This document shows, piece by piece, positions 43,717-52,047 of a stretch of DNA of 64,000 nt (positions are counted from its first letter, which is position 1; each line of letters begins with the position of its first letter). The DNA lies in contig JAPDJO010000029.1 in assembly GCA_029259115.1 (NCBI GenBank), positions 1 through 64,000 of the forward strand. Direction: 5' to 3'. This DNA is from Thermoplasmatota archaeon (lineage in GTDB: Archaea; Thermoplasmatota; E2; DHVEG-1; B18-G2). Below the pieces are notes generated by a model. It worked only from the letters and a program-made list of their open reading frames with translations, was not told the origin of the DNA and searched no databases. The position numbers were made by a program, and so were the translations under genes.

Positions 43717-45134
43717 GTTTCCCTGAGCCCGAAAAGGTGTTGAAAGAAAAACCTTCTCTGAAGAAGTATCTGAAGTATTTACTGTTTTTTGGACCTGGAG
43801 CAATAATAGCCTCTGTAACCATAGGTCAGGGTCAACTCATACTAGGCCCTCAATTGGGGGCATGGGCTGGTCCAAGGCTACTTTGGCTTATAACCATAAA
43901 CATAGCCTCTTACATAATAGCATACCTAAGTTGCAGATATACCTTGATCACCGGACTCAACATGATGGACGTATTTTCTACCAAGTTGAAAGGGATTCTG
44001 AATATTATTTTCATACTGATAATGCTGATATTCGTTCCTATATTTGCAGCAACTATAATAACATCTCTTGGCCAAAGTCTAGCCTGGATGTTTGGCTTTG
44101 GAGATTATCTTATCTGGGGCATTTCTTTTGCTTTGCTTGCTGCGATACTTGCGGTAGCTGGAAGATATAGATTGCTGGAGTACACTCAATTGATTTTTGT
44201 TTTAATTCTAGCAATAGGAGCAATAGTATCGGTAGCTATGATACCCAATCTGAATCTTGCAGAGATAGTTCCACACTTTTTCACAATCGGTGATTTTCCA
44301 GAGTATCCGCAATGGGTCATAGATATGGGTGAAGCAACGAAGCCGATTCCTTTGTTGATACTGGGATACGTAGGTACCCTCACTATAACCATAGTTACGC
44401 TAGTTGGGTATGCTGGATGGGTAAAGGTAAAAGGCTGGGGTATCTTTAAGGATCAGAAAGATCCCGAGAGATTATCAAGAAGATTATTCTCTCTATTTAA
44501 GAAGGCCGGTAAGGTTGAATATCTTCCAAAGGATAAGAAGGAGATTAGGAAAGCAAAACTCCTAACAAAGCCTATATTGATAGATCTGTCTCTTGCTTTC
44601 ATATTCGTATCGATAGCATCTGCAGCATACATGATAGCAGGCTATTACCTGTTAGGCCCAAGGCATGAGTTACCCACAGATATAGATCTTCTCAAAAAAC
44701 AAGCAATTATATTTTCCAACATAGCGTCGTGGCTTAAGCCTCTATATCAAATAAGCGTATTCTTTGCCTTATTTGGTACAATCTATGGTGGATTTGAGGC
44801 TGCATCTAGGATGTTATATGAGACTAGTAAAAACCTGATCAGAAGGGTATCACTCCTAGACTATCCAAAGTTTATGCAATACTTCTTGATATATATTCTC
44901 GCACTTGGATTACCTCTAGCTATACTTATGAGATTTGGACTATCTGTTATAGTGATGTTGAGTATCACTTTACTATTCATAGGTGTTATAGGGGTCATAA
45001 TATATGGAGTAGGAACAATCTATGTCATACAAACTACTTTACCCAAAGAGTACAAACTAAATAAATTTACTTTATCTCTAGGAGTAATAGCAATAATATT
45101 ACTTCTAGTACCGTTTCTGTCATTTGTCATGTAG
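43704..45134 (+). CDS. NRAMP-like transporter
   Basis: TTG 43704 follows GGGGGTG and lies inside the end of LuxE-like paralog 3. The 476-residue protein has about 11 hydrophobic segments and an N-terminal FFGPGAIIASVTIGQGQLILGPQLGAWAG, which corresponds to NRAMP transmembrane 1. The metal-coordinating Asp-Pro-Gly-Asn of canonical NRAMP is replaced by Thr-Ile-Gly-Gln, so it is a non-canonical member and the substrate is uncertain. A charged cytoplasmic insert follows at about 245-290 (KVKGWGIFKDQKDPERLSRR). Confidence 0.78.
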   Translation: MEKISFPEPEKVLKEKPSLKKYLKYLLFFGPGAIIASVTIGQGQLILGPQLGAWAGPRLLWLITINIASYIIAYLSCRYTLITGLNMMDVFSTKLKGILNIIFILIMLIFVPIFAATIITSLGQSLAWMFGFGDYLIWGISFALLAAILAVAGRYRLLEYTQLIFVLILAIGAIVSVAMIPNLNLAEIVPHFFTIGDFPEYPQWVIDMGEATKPIPLLILGYVGTLTITIVTLVGYAGWVKVKGWGIFKDQKDPERLSRRLFSLFKKAGKVEYLPKDKKEIRKAKLLTKPILIDLSLAFIFVSIASAAYMIAGYYLLGPRHELPTDIDLLKKQAIIFSNIASWLKPLYQISVFFALFGTIYGGFEAASRMLYETSKNLIRRVSLLDYPKFMQYFLIYILALGLPLAILMRFGLSVIVMLSITLLFIGVIGVIIYGVGTIYVIQTTLPKEYKLNKFTLSLGVIAIILLLVPFLSFVM

Positions 45135-45151
45135 AAAATTATTCCAATTAA

Positions 45152-45427
45152 ATTAGTCGTATAAATATTCTCCATCACATCGAAGATCTAAGATCAGTTA
45201 TACGAGAAATCAAGAGAGTATTAAAGAGTGGAGGCATCGTATTTGTTCTAGATTTTTATAGAGATTCTCTCCTTGGAAAGATAATAAATCTCTATGAAAG
45301 GATCTTATCAAATCCCGGACTCATAGACCCTTTCCACCTCGAAAAACTTTTCAAAGAAGAGGGTTTTGAGGGAAAGATAAAAATGGTGTCTAATTTTCAG
45401 TATGTTTATCTCGGAAAGAAATCGTAG
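45152..45427 (+). pseudogene. Truncated class I methyltransferase (C-terminal fragment)
   Basis: An open frame of about 91 codons from 45152 to TAG 45425-45427 has no plausible start codon, but its translation is clearly the C-terminal half of a UbiE-like methyltransferase: NILHHIEDLRSVIREIKRVL, KSGGIVFVLDF, then DPFHLEKLFKEEGFEGK. The N-terminal SAM-binding motif I is missing; the upstream sequence belongs to the NRAMP-like gene. Its 3' end overlaps the intact, opposite-strand methyltransferase by 38 nt. It looks like the relic of a decayed gene. Confidence 0.7.
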
Positions 45428-46040
45428 TCTTTCTTGAAATAACACAGATCTTTATCTTGTTTAGACCCTTCAAATCTTTCATATCCATTACCTCTATTTC
45501 TTCAAATCCAGAGGTTTGTAATAAATCTAGAACATATCTGAGGTTGTGAGGTTTAAATCCAAATATCTTTCCAAGAATTTTTCCAAAGATGTTATTCCTT
45601 ATAACTAGGACGAGAAGTTTGCCATCACTCTTGATAGTTTTATAAACTTCTTTAAAAAGATTTTCAGGATCTATATACTCTATAAGACCGGATGTAACAA
45701 CAAAATCCAAGGAATCTTCTTTAATTGGTATGCCCAGTGATAGATCAGCCTTTACCAAATCTATGTTTTTGATTCTTTCATTGCGCGTATATTCATGCAA
45801 AATTTTCAATAAACCATTCGACTCATCTACCGCGATCACTCTGCAATTCCTATTTCTCTTCGCTATAAATATGGATAGAAGACCTGATCCGCAACCTAGA
45901 TCAGATACAATTCCATCAAAATCGAATTTGTTGAGCAGTTTTCCTATCGCTCTCTTATATCCAAATACACTTATTATCCAATCATACAACCTCGGAAACT
46001 TTTTGAATAACAGATATCTCTGTATCGTGAATTTCCCCAT
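45390..46040 (-). CDS. Class I SAM methyltransferase
   Basis: This 216-residue protein has motif I SDLGCGSGLLSIFIAKR near 46-62, the acidic end of strand 2 in RVIAVDESNGLLKIL, VKADLSLGIPI, and LDFVVTSGLIEYIDPENLFKEVYKTI typical of small-molecule methyltransferases. The C-terminus (HNLRYVLDLLQTSGFEEIEV) matches the same family. Substrate unknown. A remnant of another methyltransferase lies at its 3' end on the other strand. Confidence 0.86.
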   Translation of the reverse strand: MGKFTIQRYLLFKKFPRLYDWIISVFGYKRAIGKLLNKFDFDGIVSDLGCGSGLLSIFIAKRNRNCRVIAVDESNGLLKILHEYTRNERIKNIDLVKADLSLGIPIKEDSLDFVVTSGLIEYIDPENLFKEVYKTIKSDGKLLVLVIRNNIFGKILGKIFGFKPHNLRYVLDLLQTSGFEEIEVMDMKDLKGLNKIKICVISRKTTISFRDKHTEN

Positions 46041-46097
46041 TCAAGATGTAATAGATAAGAAAAACTTATGTATCTTTGCAAATTATTATTTTATAGT

Positions 46098-46182
46098 GCA
46101 GGGGTAGCCAAGCCTGGTCAAAGGCGCCAGACTCAAGATCTGGTCCCGGAGGGGTTCAGGAGTTCGAATCTCCTCCCCTGCA
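46098..46182 (+). tRNA. tRNA-Leu (CAA)
   Basis: The acceptor stem is GCAGGGG (46098-46104) with CCCCTGC (46175-46181) and discriminator A46182. The anticodon stem-loop is CCAGA-CTCAAGA-TCTGG with anticodon CAA, and there is a long variable arm (TCCCGGAGGGGTTC), as expected for a class II leucine tRNA. The T loop is TTCGAAT. No intron, no encoded CCA. An AT-rich TATA-like stretch lies about 30 nt upstream. Confidence 0.96.
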
Positions 46183-46185
46183 CTT

Positions 46186-46758
46186 TTAAAATCTGTTGAT
46201 ATGAAGAATTTTCTCGAGTCTTCTCTTAGGTACATGCATTACTCCATCTTTATCTCTCCAGTACCTTATCGAATCTTCCGCATCTTCAACAACAGATTTC
46301 TCTGCAGGAAAACCGAGAGCAATAACAGAATGGATATAGTATTCTGGTGGAATGTTTAAGATGTCTCTAAGAAAATCTCTGTCAATATTTCCAAGCATAC
46401 AGCTACCTATACCATAGGAATATGCTAGAATCATGATGTTCTCTGCAGCCAGCCCTACATCGATATCTGAGAATTGGCTGATTCCCTTCTTTACGAGAAT
46501 TACTATGTAAGCTGTCGGTCTCTCCTCCTTATCGGGCTTCCATTCAGGTTTTATATATCCTGCCCACCTTAGAGCAGGGAATATCTTGTCACATAATTTT
46601 TGATCGTTGATGACTATATATTCGAGAGGTTGAAGGTTTGCGCCGGAAGGCGCTAACCTAGCTGCGTTCACTAATTTTTTGAGAAATTCTAGAGGAATAG
46701 GGATCTGTTTGAATCTTCTTATAGATCTTCTACCAATAATAGCAGATTCCACGTCCAT
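46186..46758 (-). CDS. Nitroreductase-family flavoprotein
   Basis: From ATG 46758 this is a 190-residue protein with the FMN-binding signature at the N-terminus (GRRSIRRFKQIPIP), ARLAPSGANLQPLEYIV, VGLAAENIMILAYSYGIGSCMLG and a C-terminal ALGFPAE motif. It would reduce nitro compounds, quinones or related substrates with NAD(P)H. The longer GTG start (46776) adds an unlikely MSILFC. The gene ends 4 nt after the tRNA-Leu on the opposite strand. Confidence 0.9.
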   Translation of the reverse strand: MDVESAIIGRRSIRRFKQIPIPLEFLKKLVNAARLAPSGANLQPLEYIVINDQKLCDKIFPALRWAGYIKPEWKPDKEERPTAYIVILVKKGISQFSDIDVGLAAENIMILAYSYGIGSCMLGNIDRDFLRDILNIPPEYYIHSVIALGFPAEKSVVEDAEDSIRYWRDKDGVMHVPKRRLEKILHINRF

Positions 46759-46821
46759 GCAGAAGAGAATACTCACGGATAAGAAAACCCTTTTGTATCT
46801 ATTATCACATCATCTAAAATA

Positions 46822-48303
46822 ATGAAGATAAAAAGAAGGAAAGGCGGATTTGTAAAGACAGCACCAAAATCCCTAGAAAAGAAGATATTGGATAATGCAG
46901 TTAAGATTAAGGAAGACTTTACAATAATTCTACCAGTACCTGTAGATGAAAAATCTAAAAAATCCATAGGCAAGCTTAGAAAGAAATTGGAAAAGGTTTG
47001 GCAGTATAGAGACGATACCAAAAAACTTGAAAAGATTTCTAAAAAGAAAGGGCTGGAGTCTGCACTTGCAGGAATTTTGATACTAGCCAATAATCCTAAG
47101 GCTCCTTATCTAGCTCATGTTAAGATAGGGGATAGAGATGTCGCATATGCGTTGAGAGGAAAAGCAGAAAAAGAGAAACTTATTTCTTTGCAATACTTCG
47201 ATGATCCCGTGCTGCGTATTTTGGGATTTATAGATTTGTGCAGCAAAAAGAATCTTTCGTTATACTCATGGAAGGATAAATTCCTGTGCTCCTCAAAAGA
47301 TGATATCCCTGAAGATTTTCTGGAATTCCTGTCCACTTACCTAGGATTACAGAGGGAAGGGTCTCTACTAAAATGTCATCATATATGTTCAGATAGAGCA
47401 ACTAAGGAACATTTGTTGATTAGATTGAAAAATCTAAAAATAGCGATCTGTAGGGATTGCCTTGAGGATAAAAATACGGTTTTCGAGATAACAAAGCATG
47501 CTTTTATTCCGAATATCCAAAAGGTTTTAAGCATTGAGATAAAGTCAGAACTTCTAGAGTATGGGGTAGAGGTTGAGTACAAAGAAGATTATCTAAGCGG
47601 TAAATTGAATGACAGGGAATTCTTTGAGAGGAATCTTGAAACATGGAAAAATAAACTCAAAATCGAGGAAAAGAAAATCATCTACATAAATGGTAAAGTG
47701 TACAGTGATTTTACATCATTTCTAAATGAATTGGGTATTGAGAAAACTGAAAGAAAGGCAATCGAAATCCTTCTAACAAAGATAAACGAGCCTATTTTCT
47801 TGGATAGCAAAAATGTAAATGTAATTCTCGAAAGGTATTGGAAAAGCTATGGTGAAGAAATCTTGACCGAACTCTCAGACGATCCGAATCTAGCAAAGAA
47901 GGTATTTAATCCCAGCGAATCGCCAATCAAGCAGATAAGGCATCTTGAAAGTATTAGCAAAAAAATAGATAGAATCTCAAAATATCCAACTTATGAGAAT
48001 CTTCCACCTGTAGCAAAATTCATCGATGATATAGCAAAAGAGTATATAGCTCATGGTAAAGAGAAGGTTCTATCTATTCTATCCAAACCACCTAAGGGAA
48101 TTAAAGAGAGATCTTTGGCATATGCCTTTCTTCTTGCTCTTGGAAAAGGTGAGGAAAGAAAATGGCAATATAAGAAGGAAGAGGTGGAGTTTGGTGAATT
48201 TCTTAAAAGATATGTCGTGAAGCTCTTAAGCTCAAAACCGGAGGAGTACCATGAGAATCTGAAAATGCTCCTGTCTGTGAGTGGAGTGAGTGAAGAAATC
48301 TAG
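46822..48303 (+). CDS. Conserved archaeal protein of unknown function
   Basis: This 493-residue basic, mostly helical protein begins KIKRRKGGFVKTAPKSLEKK. It contains cysteine pairs that might bind metal (LLKCHHICSD near residues 183-192, and ICRDC about 25 residues later) and a helical C-terminal half with RKWQYKKEEVEFGEFLKRYV. I do not recognise the family with confidence. Nucleic-acid binding is possible from the basic N-terminus and the putative zinc site, but that is speculation. Confidence 0.75.
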   Translation: MKIKRRKGGFVKTAPKSLEKKILDNAVKIKEDFTIILPVPVDEKSKKSIGKLRKKLEKVWQYRDDTKKLEKISKKKGLESALAGILILANNPKAPYLAHVKIGDRDVAYALRGKAEKEKLISLQYFDDPVLRILGFIDLCSKKNLSLYSWKDKFLCSSKDDIPEDFLEFLSTYLGLQREGSLLKCHHICSDRATKEHLLIRLKNLKIAICRDCLEDKNTVFEITKHAFIPNIQKVLSIEIKSELLEYGVEVEYKEDYLSGKLNDREFFERNLETWKNKLKIEEKKIIYINGKVYSDFTSFLNELGIEKTERKAIEILLTKINEPIFLDSKNVNVILERYWKSYGEEILTELSDDPNLAKKVFNPSESPIKQIRHLESISKKIDRISKYPTYENLPPVAKFIDDIAKEYIAHGKEKVLSILSKPPKGIKERSLAYAFLLALGKGEERKWQYKKEEVEFGEFLKRYVVKLLSSKPEEYHENLKMLLSVSGVSEEI

Positions 48304-48371
48304 CAGTTATTGAAATTGGATCATAACTGTTGGAATATAAGAGAAAAGATCAAAACTTGAGATATCTTGAA

Positions 48372-48992
48372 TCAATAACCCTCTTTATTTCTTTCATAGA
48401 GTTCTACGGCATTTTTTATCATTTTTATTAAAACTCCCTTAGCCTCAACCGGGCTATTTTTACCTAAGAAACTGTAGCCTGTAGCATAGCAAGGTTTCAC
48501 AACCCCTCGATCATATCCCAGAGTTATAACAGTATACATCGGTACACCGCCTTGCTTTGAGATATCGAAGGATCTATAGACATCTCTGAATGTGCCATCA
48601 ACATGATCTAGATTAATATGTATTAGAGTTATTCCAGTTCCTGAGAAATTCTTTGTTTTGACTAGGAAAGGTTTTTTTATATCATCAACATCAAAAATTT
48701 CTTTGATTATTGGATCCATTTCATCACAAGCGGAACAAACGTCTATCCTAAAATGTAAGAAGACTGGTCCTTTGGATAGATTCTCAAGAATAAATTCAGG
48801 AAAATCTTTACCGTCCACTGTCTCAAATCTAAATTCCAGAATGGTCTTTGGATCCATCTTTATACAACTTAGACATAATACTGATACAATCTTATCTTTC
48901 ACATCACTATAAACGTGTGTAGATGCAAATATGTAAGACAGTGAGACTAGAGAAATTACAAATATACTTATGGCAAGATATGTCTTTTTCAT
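48372..48992 (-). CDS. Secreted thioredoxin-fold protein (CSAC)
   Basis: This 206-residue protein has an N-terminal signal anchor (YLAISIFVISLVSLSYIFA), a second cysteine pair C40-x2-C43 (CLSC) and a thioredoxin-like domain with active-site C86-x2-C89 (DVCSACDEMDP), a typical position for a thioredoxin fold, and a cis-proline in GGVPMYTVI. It should act on the outside of the membrane in disulfide exchange. The start overlaps the end of the ferredoxin-like membrane gene. It is the last gene of the 51.6-48.4 kb operon. Confidence 0.82.
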   Translation of the reverse strand: MKKTYLAISIFVISLVSLSYIFASTHVYSDVKDKIVSVLCLSCIKMDPKTILEFRFETVDGKDFPEFILENLSKGPVFLHFRIDVCSACDEMDPIIKEIFDVDDIKKPFLVKTKNFSGTGITLIHINLDHVDGTFRDVYRSFDISKQGGVPMYTVITLGYDRGVVKPCYATGYSFLGKNSPVEAKGVLIKMIKNAVELYERNKEGY

Positions 48993-49798
48993 GTTCCCAC
49001 TCTATAGGTTATTATCTTTTTTGGGCAAGCCTCTATACATCTACCACATAGTATACACTCTGGCGATCTGTCCATATTTGGAACATCTATGCCCATTGGA
49101 CAAGCTTCTACGCATTTATTACAATGTATACACTTTTCCTTATCAACATAAACATGAAGTAAGCTGATCTTGTTGAAAGGAGCCATAAGGGCTCCAAGAG
49201 GGCAGAAGTATTTGCACCATCCTCTTTCAGAGAAAAATATCAGTATGATGAATAATACAAATACAACTAATGCCAATGGGAAGAATGGATTTGGAGTAAA
49301 TTTTCCATAGTTCAATATTCCTATTGGGATAGTCCCAACTAGAAAGCCTACAGGACATATATCCGTAAACATGAAACCTACGAAATATGGAGCGATAATA
49401 ACTAATACAATTAAATTCAAGTATTTTACATATCTGATTTTGCTTTTGATGCTCTCTGGAATTTTCATGGATAAATATTTGCTTAGTCTATTTCTGGAAA
49501 ACTTGGAAGTTGCTCTCTGTAACAGACCAATTGGACATATCCATCCACATACAGCTCTACCCAAAAGAGATGAGATTGATGAAAATAGAAGAACCGGGTA
49601 GAGAAGTAAAGGGAAAGATATTTTTCCCTTGTAAACCGCATGCTCCATAATACCAAGTGGACAACCTGCAGAGGCATAGGGGCATGCGTGGCAGTAAAAG
49701 AAGGGGTAACAAAAACCTGTTTTTATGCCTGTTGCTCCCAGGTTAGCAAAAACCAGAGATATGAATTGGGATATCAATCTCTTTATTTGTAATCTCAT
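48989..49798 (-). CDS. NapH-like membrane ferredoxin (4Fe-4S) protein
   Basis: This 269-residue protein has about five membrane helices. N-terminal cysteines (FCYPFFYCHACPYASAGCP), CGWICPIG and CKYFCPLGAL are followed by two C-terminal 4Fe-4S clusters (CIHCNKCVEACP, CILCGRCIEACP). This is the NapH/CcoG/MauN-type layout: a membrane electron carrier between cytoplasmic reductants or quinol and extracytoplasmic partners. Together with the exported thioredoxin-like proteins in the same operon it may deliver electrons across the membrane. It overlaps the preceding gene by 4 nt. Confidence 0.86.
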   Translation of the reverse strand: MRLQIKRLISQFISLVFANLGATGIKTGFCYPFFYCHACPYASAGCPLGIMEHAVYKGKISFPLLLYPVLLFSSISSLLGRAVCGWICPIGLLQRATSKFSRNRLSKYLSMKIPESIKSKIRYVKYLNLIVLVIIAPYFVGFMFTDICPVGFLVGTIPIGILNYGKFTPNPFFPLALVVFVLFIILIFFSERGWCKYFCPLGALMAPFNKISLLHVYVDKEKCIHCNKCVEACPMGIDVPNMDRSPECILCGRCIEACPKKIITYRVGT

Positions 49799-50259
49799 CT
49801 AGATAACCCTCTGGAAATCAAGATTGATATTGTTATGGAAATCAAAATTCCATAAACTTCAAATCCCGGTGTTTTCTTCTTTCCATCTTCCATACTTACC
49901 TGAGGTTCTACTTCAAATTCTTGAACCCCTGTTTCGACATAGCTACCGTTTTGGAAAGATATATTAACCTTGTAGTGCACTAGAGTGGTATCATTTCTAA
50001 GCTTATATTCTGCACTGTATTTTCCTAACCCTGTTTGCTCCATATTCAAAATTTTAGGTAAAAAACATTGATCTCCTTTGCATTCCTCTATCCACAGTCT
50101 AACATCACTCACGTTACCAGTCATATTTAAGTAGAATTTAACTGTATCTCCAGCTTTTGGTTTTGATGGAGAGTATCCTATCTCTATCTTCGAAAGTGCA
50201 TTTGTAGAGAGAAAAAGTAACATCAGCATAGCTATCAGACACATCGATACTTTTCTCAT
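49795..50259 (-). CDS. Secreted protein with a PGF-CTERM-like tail
   Basis: From ATG 50259 (GGGGGTG 4-5 nt upstream) this is a 154-residue protein with a signal peptide (RKVSMCLIAMLMLLFLSTNA), an Ig-like beta domain (IGYSPSKPKAGDTVKFYLN, with two cysteines near 67 and 72, and YSAEYKLRNDTTLVHYKV), a short charged linker and the tail KKTPGFEVYGILISITISIL ending in RGLSR. The tail has the form of an archaeosortase (PGF-CTERM) signal. A role as surface partner in thiol redox is inferred from the operon only. Confidence 0.78.
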   Translation of the reverse strand: MRKVSMCLIAMLMLLFLSTNALSKIEIGYSPSKPKAGDTVKFYLNMTGNVSDVRLWIEECKGDQCFLPKILNMEQTGLGKYSAEYKLRNDTTLVHYKVNISFQNGSYVETGVQEFEVEPQVSMEDGKKKTPGFEVYGILISITISILISRGLSR

Positions 50260-50322
50260 CCTACACCCCCAATTTAACACCGTTGTGTATAGAGTATTTT
50301 TATTAGTCTGGGTGGGAATTTA

Positions 50323-51195
50323 CTAATCTTTAACGTTTTCTATTAGACCTACCAGATCTTGGGTCGTTTTTGCTCCTGCCTTTAAGTAAAAGATTCTGCC
50401 ATATTTATCGAATATTACTATCGTAGGGATTGCATTTTCCAATAGATATTTTGATGCCTCGTAATATTTATCTATACCAAATATCCAGTTGTTTATGTAA
50501 CTTCCATAGGTGGATTCTATAGAACTCACGTCATCTCCAGCTACATCAAGAGAGATTATCACAACATCTGTATCATTATGGTAGTAGTCTCTGATCTCTG
50601 ATAGATAATTCATTTGTGCCCTGCAGGCAGGGCAATTAACGCTCATGAGATCAAGGATGACTACTTTCCCTCTGTAATCGCTTAGCCTCTTTTCTTCTCC
50701 AGATAAAGTGACGAATCTGAAATCCTCCCCCTTAATCTTTCCTTGCAAGGTTAGATTTAGAACCTCGATAAATCTCTTTATAGATTCTATTTTGTCTGAT
50801 GGATTGTATATGCTATAGGCTACAAGCTTGCTAAGTTCGTTTCCATTGCTATCTAAGAATATAACGAGAGGGAACGGATTATTCATAAATTTGTACTTTG
50901 AAAGTATCTCTCCTTGCGATGGATCGTTGACATCTATTTTTATGGCAACAAAATCTTTCATCATATTAATGATGGTCTCATTAGAAAACAGATTTTTTTC
51001 TAGGGTTTCACAAAAGTCGTAACCTGGAGAACAAAAGTATAGGATGGCAGGTTTTCCCGTATTCTCCATCTTTTGCATTCCCTCATTATAATCCAGCCAT
51101 TCTATGGATTTGTGTGTCTTATTAGAAGATTGTATACATCCTGCCATTAAGAATAATATAGAGAGTGTTATTGCAACATATCTCAATCTCATCAT
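50323..51195 (-). CDS. Lipoprotein with two thioredoxin-like domains
   Basis: This 290-residue protein has a lipobox (LFLMAGC, Cys20). Domain 1 (about 30-145) is thioredoxin-like with C55-x6-C62 (YFCSPGYDFCETL), as in the thioredoxin_7 group. Domain 2 (about 160-290) is TlpA/redoxin-like with C188-x2-C191 (VNCPACRAQ), YRGKVVILDLMS and NAIPTIVIFD with a cis-proline. It would be membrane-tethered outside the cell as a disulfide reductase. It lies 10 nt after the thioredoxin gene, so in one operon. Confidence 0.88.
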   Translation of the reverse strand: MMRLRYVAITLSILFLMAGCIQSSNKTHKSIEWLDYNEGMQKMENTGKPAILYFCSPGYDFCETLEKNLFSNETIINMMKDFVAIKIDVNDPSQGEILSKYKFMNNPFPLVIFLDSNGNELSKLVAYSIYNPSDKIESIKRFIEVLNLTLQGKIKGEDFRFVTLSGEEKRLSDYRGKVVILDLMSVNCPACRAQMNYLSEIRDYYHNDTDVVIISLDVAGDDVSSIESTYGSYINNWIFGIDKYYEASKYLLENAIPTIVIFDKYGRIFYLKAGAKTTQDLVGLIENVKD

Positions 51196-51205
51196 CTACC
51201 ACATC

Positions 51206-51616
51206 TCAGATCAATCCTGCAGATCTCAACTTTTCAACAAGAAATTCCTTTGGCATAGCCCCTATAATCCTATCAACAAGCTCCCCATCTCTAAATAGGA
51301 GGATAGTAGGGATACTCATTATATTATATCTCATCGCTGTCTTGGGATTATTATCAACATTCAGTTTTCCAAATACAATTTTTCCTTTCAGTTCCCTAGC
51401 CAGCTCTTCGATTACTGGAGCAATCATAAGACATGGTCCGCACCAAGGCGCCCAGCAATCTATAGCTACGTTTTTGTATTTTTTAACCATCTCATCAAAA
51501 TTCACATCGCTAACCTCTATAGGTTTATCGGGCATACTTTCCAAGTTTTCACCTTCCATATACCTCTTTCTGAGTTCTTCAAGCTTCCTCCTTCTAAGCA
51601 TCTCCAGTTCGTCCAT
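51206..51616 (-). CDS. trx: Thioredoxin
   Basis: From ATG 51616 this is a 136-residue cytoplasmic thioredoxin with active site WCGPC (58-62), KNVAIDCWAPWCGPC and the cis-proline in NIMSIPTILLFRDGE. A charged helical extension of about 35 residues precedes the domain (DELEMLRRRKLEELRKRYME); it resembles the start of the PDCD5 protein at 6.8 kb. The TATA box at 51641-51649 (minus strand TTTATATA) places the transcript start 25 nt downstream at about the ATG, so the mRNA is leaderless. First gene of the five-gene redox operon. Confidence 0.93.
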   Translation of the reverse strand: MDELEMLRRRKLEELRKRYMEGENLESMPDKPIEVSDVNFDEMVKKYKNVAIDCWAPWCGPCLMIAPVIEELARELKGKIVFGKLNVDNNPKTAMRYNIMSIPTILLFRDGELVDRIIGAMPKEFLVEKLRSAGLI

Positions 51617-51646
51617 GCAAGCCTGTAAACGATAAAGACATATATA

Positions 51647-51677
51647 AACGTTTGTGCAAATTTTATGCACAAACGTT
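51647..51677. promoter_or_regulatory. Perfect 12-bp inverted repeat, divergent operator
   Basis: AACGTTTGTGCA (51647-51658) and TGCACAAACGTT (51666-51677) form a perfect inverted repeat around a 7-nt spacer AATTTTA. It fills the space between the TATA box of the thioredoxin operon (51641-51649, minus) and that of the winged-helix regulator (TTATAAAC, 51676-51683, plus), overlapping both BRE positions. This is the layout of an autoregulatory repressor site that also controls the operon. The arm differs from the element at 52.2 kb (AACATTTGTACA) at only two positions. Confidence 0.75.
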
Positions 51678-51705
51678 ATAAACCTTTAGATAATTCTCAG
51701 AATGA

Positions 51706-52047
51706 ATGGATGATAATCTCTGCAGAGACATCATGAAACGGATATTAGATTTGAGAGATACAGATATCGCTGTCTACAGGGAACTTCTGAAGATTAAAAA
51801 AGCTAGAGTGAAGGATATATCAAAGATTATTGGAAGAGATAGGACGACTATTCAGAGATCTCTGAATAGACTGGTAAACGCCGGCCTTTGCTGTAAAGAA
51901 AAGAAGATTATGAAAAATGGAGGGTATTTCTATGTCTATCACTTGAAAGAATCAGAAGAAATAAAATCTATTTTGGAAAGTTGTCTAGATAACTGGTATT
52001 ATAAAATCAAGGAGAGACTTAAATTGGAAAATGAGATGTTAGTTTAA
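51706..52047 (+). CDS. Winged-helix transcriptional regulator (MarR/TrmB-like)
   Basis: This 113-residue protein has a helix-turn-helix with KARVKDISKIIGRDRTTIQRSLNRLVNAGL (about 32-61), a wing (CCKEKKIMKNGGYFYVYHL) and a short C-terminal helix. Cysteines at positions 6, 62, 63 and 93 include a vicinal pair at the base of the wing, which could be a redox switch. It is divergent from the thioredoxin operon across the 12-bp inverted repeat, so it most likely controls that operon and itself. Its promoter TATA and ATG fit a leaderless mRNA. Confidence 0.87.
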   Translation: MDDNLCRDIMKRILDLRDTDIAVYRELLKIKKARVKDISKIIGRDRTTIQRSLNRLVNAGLCCKEKKIMKNGGYFYVYHLKESEEIKSILESCLDNWYYKIKERLKLENEMLV

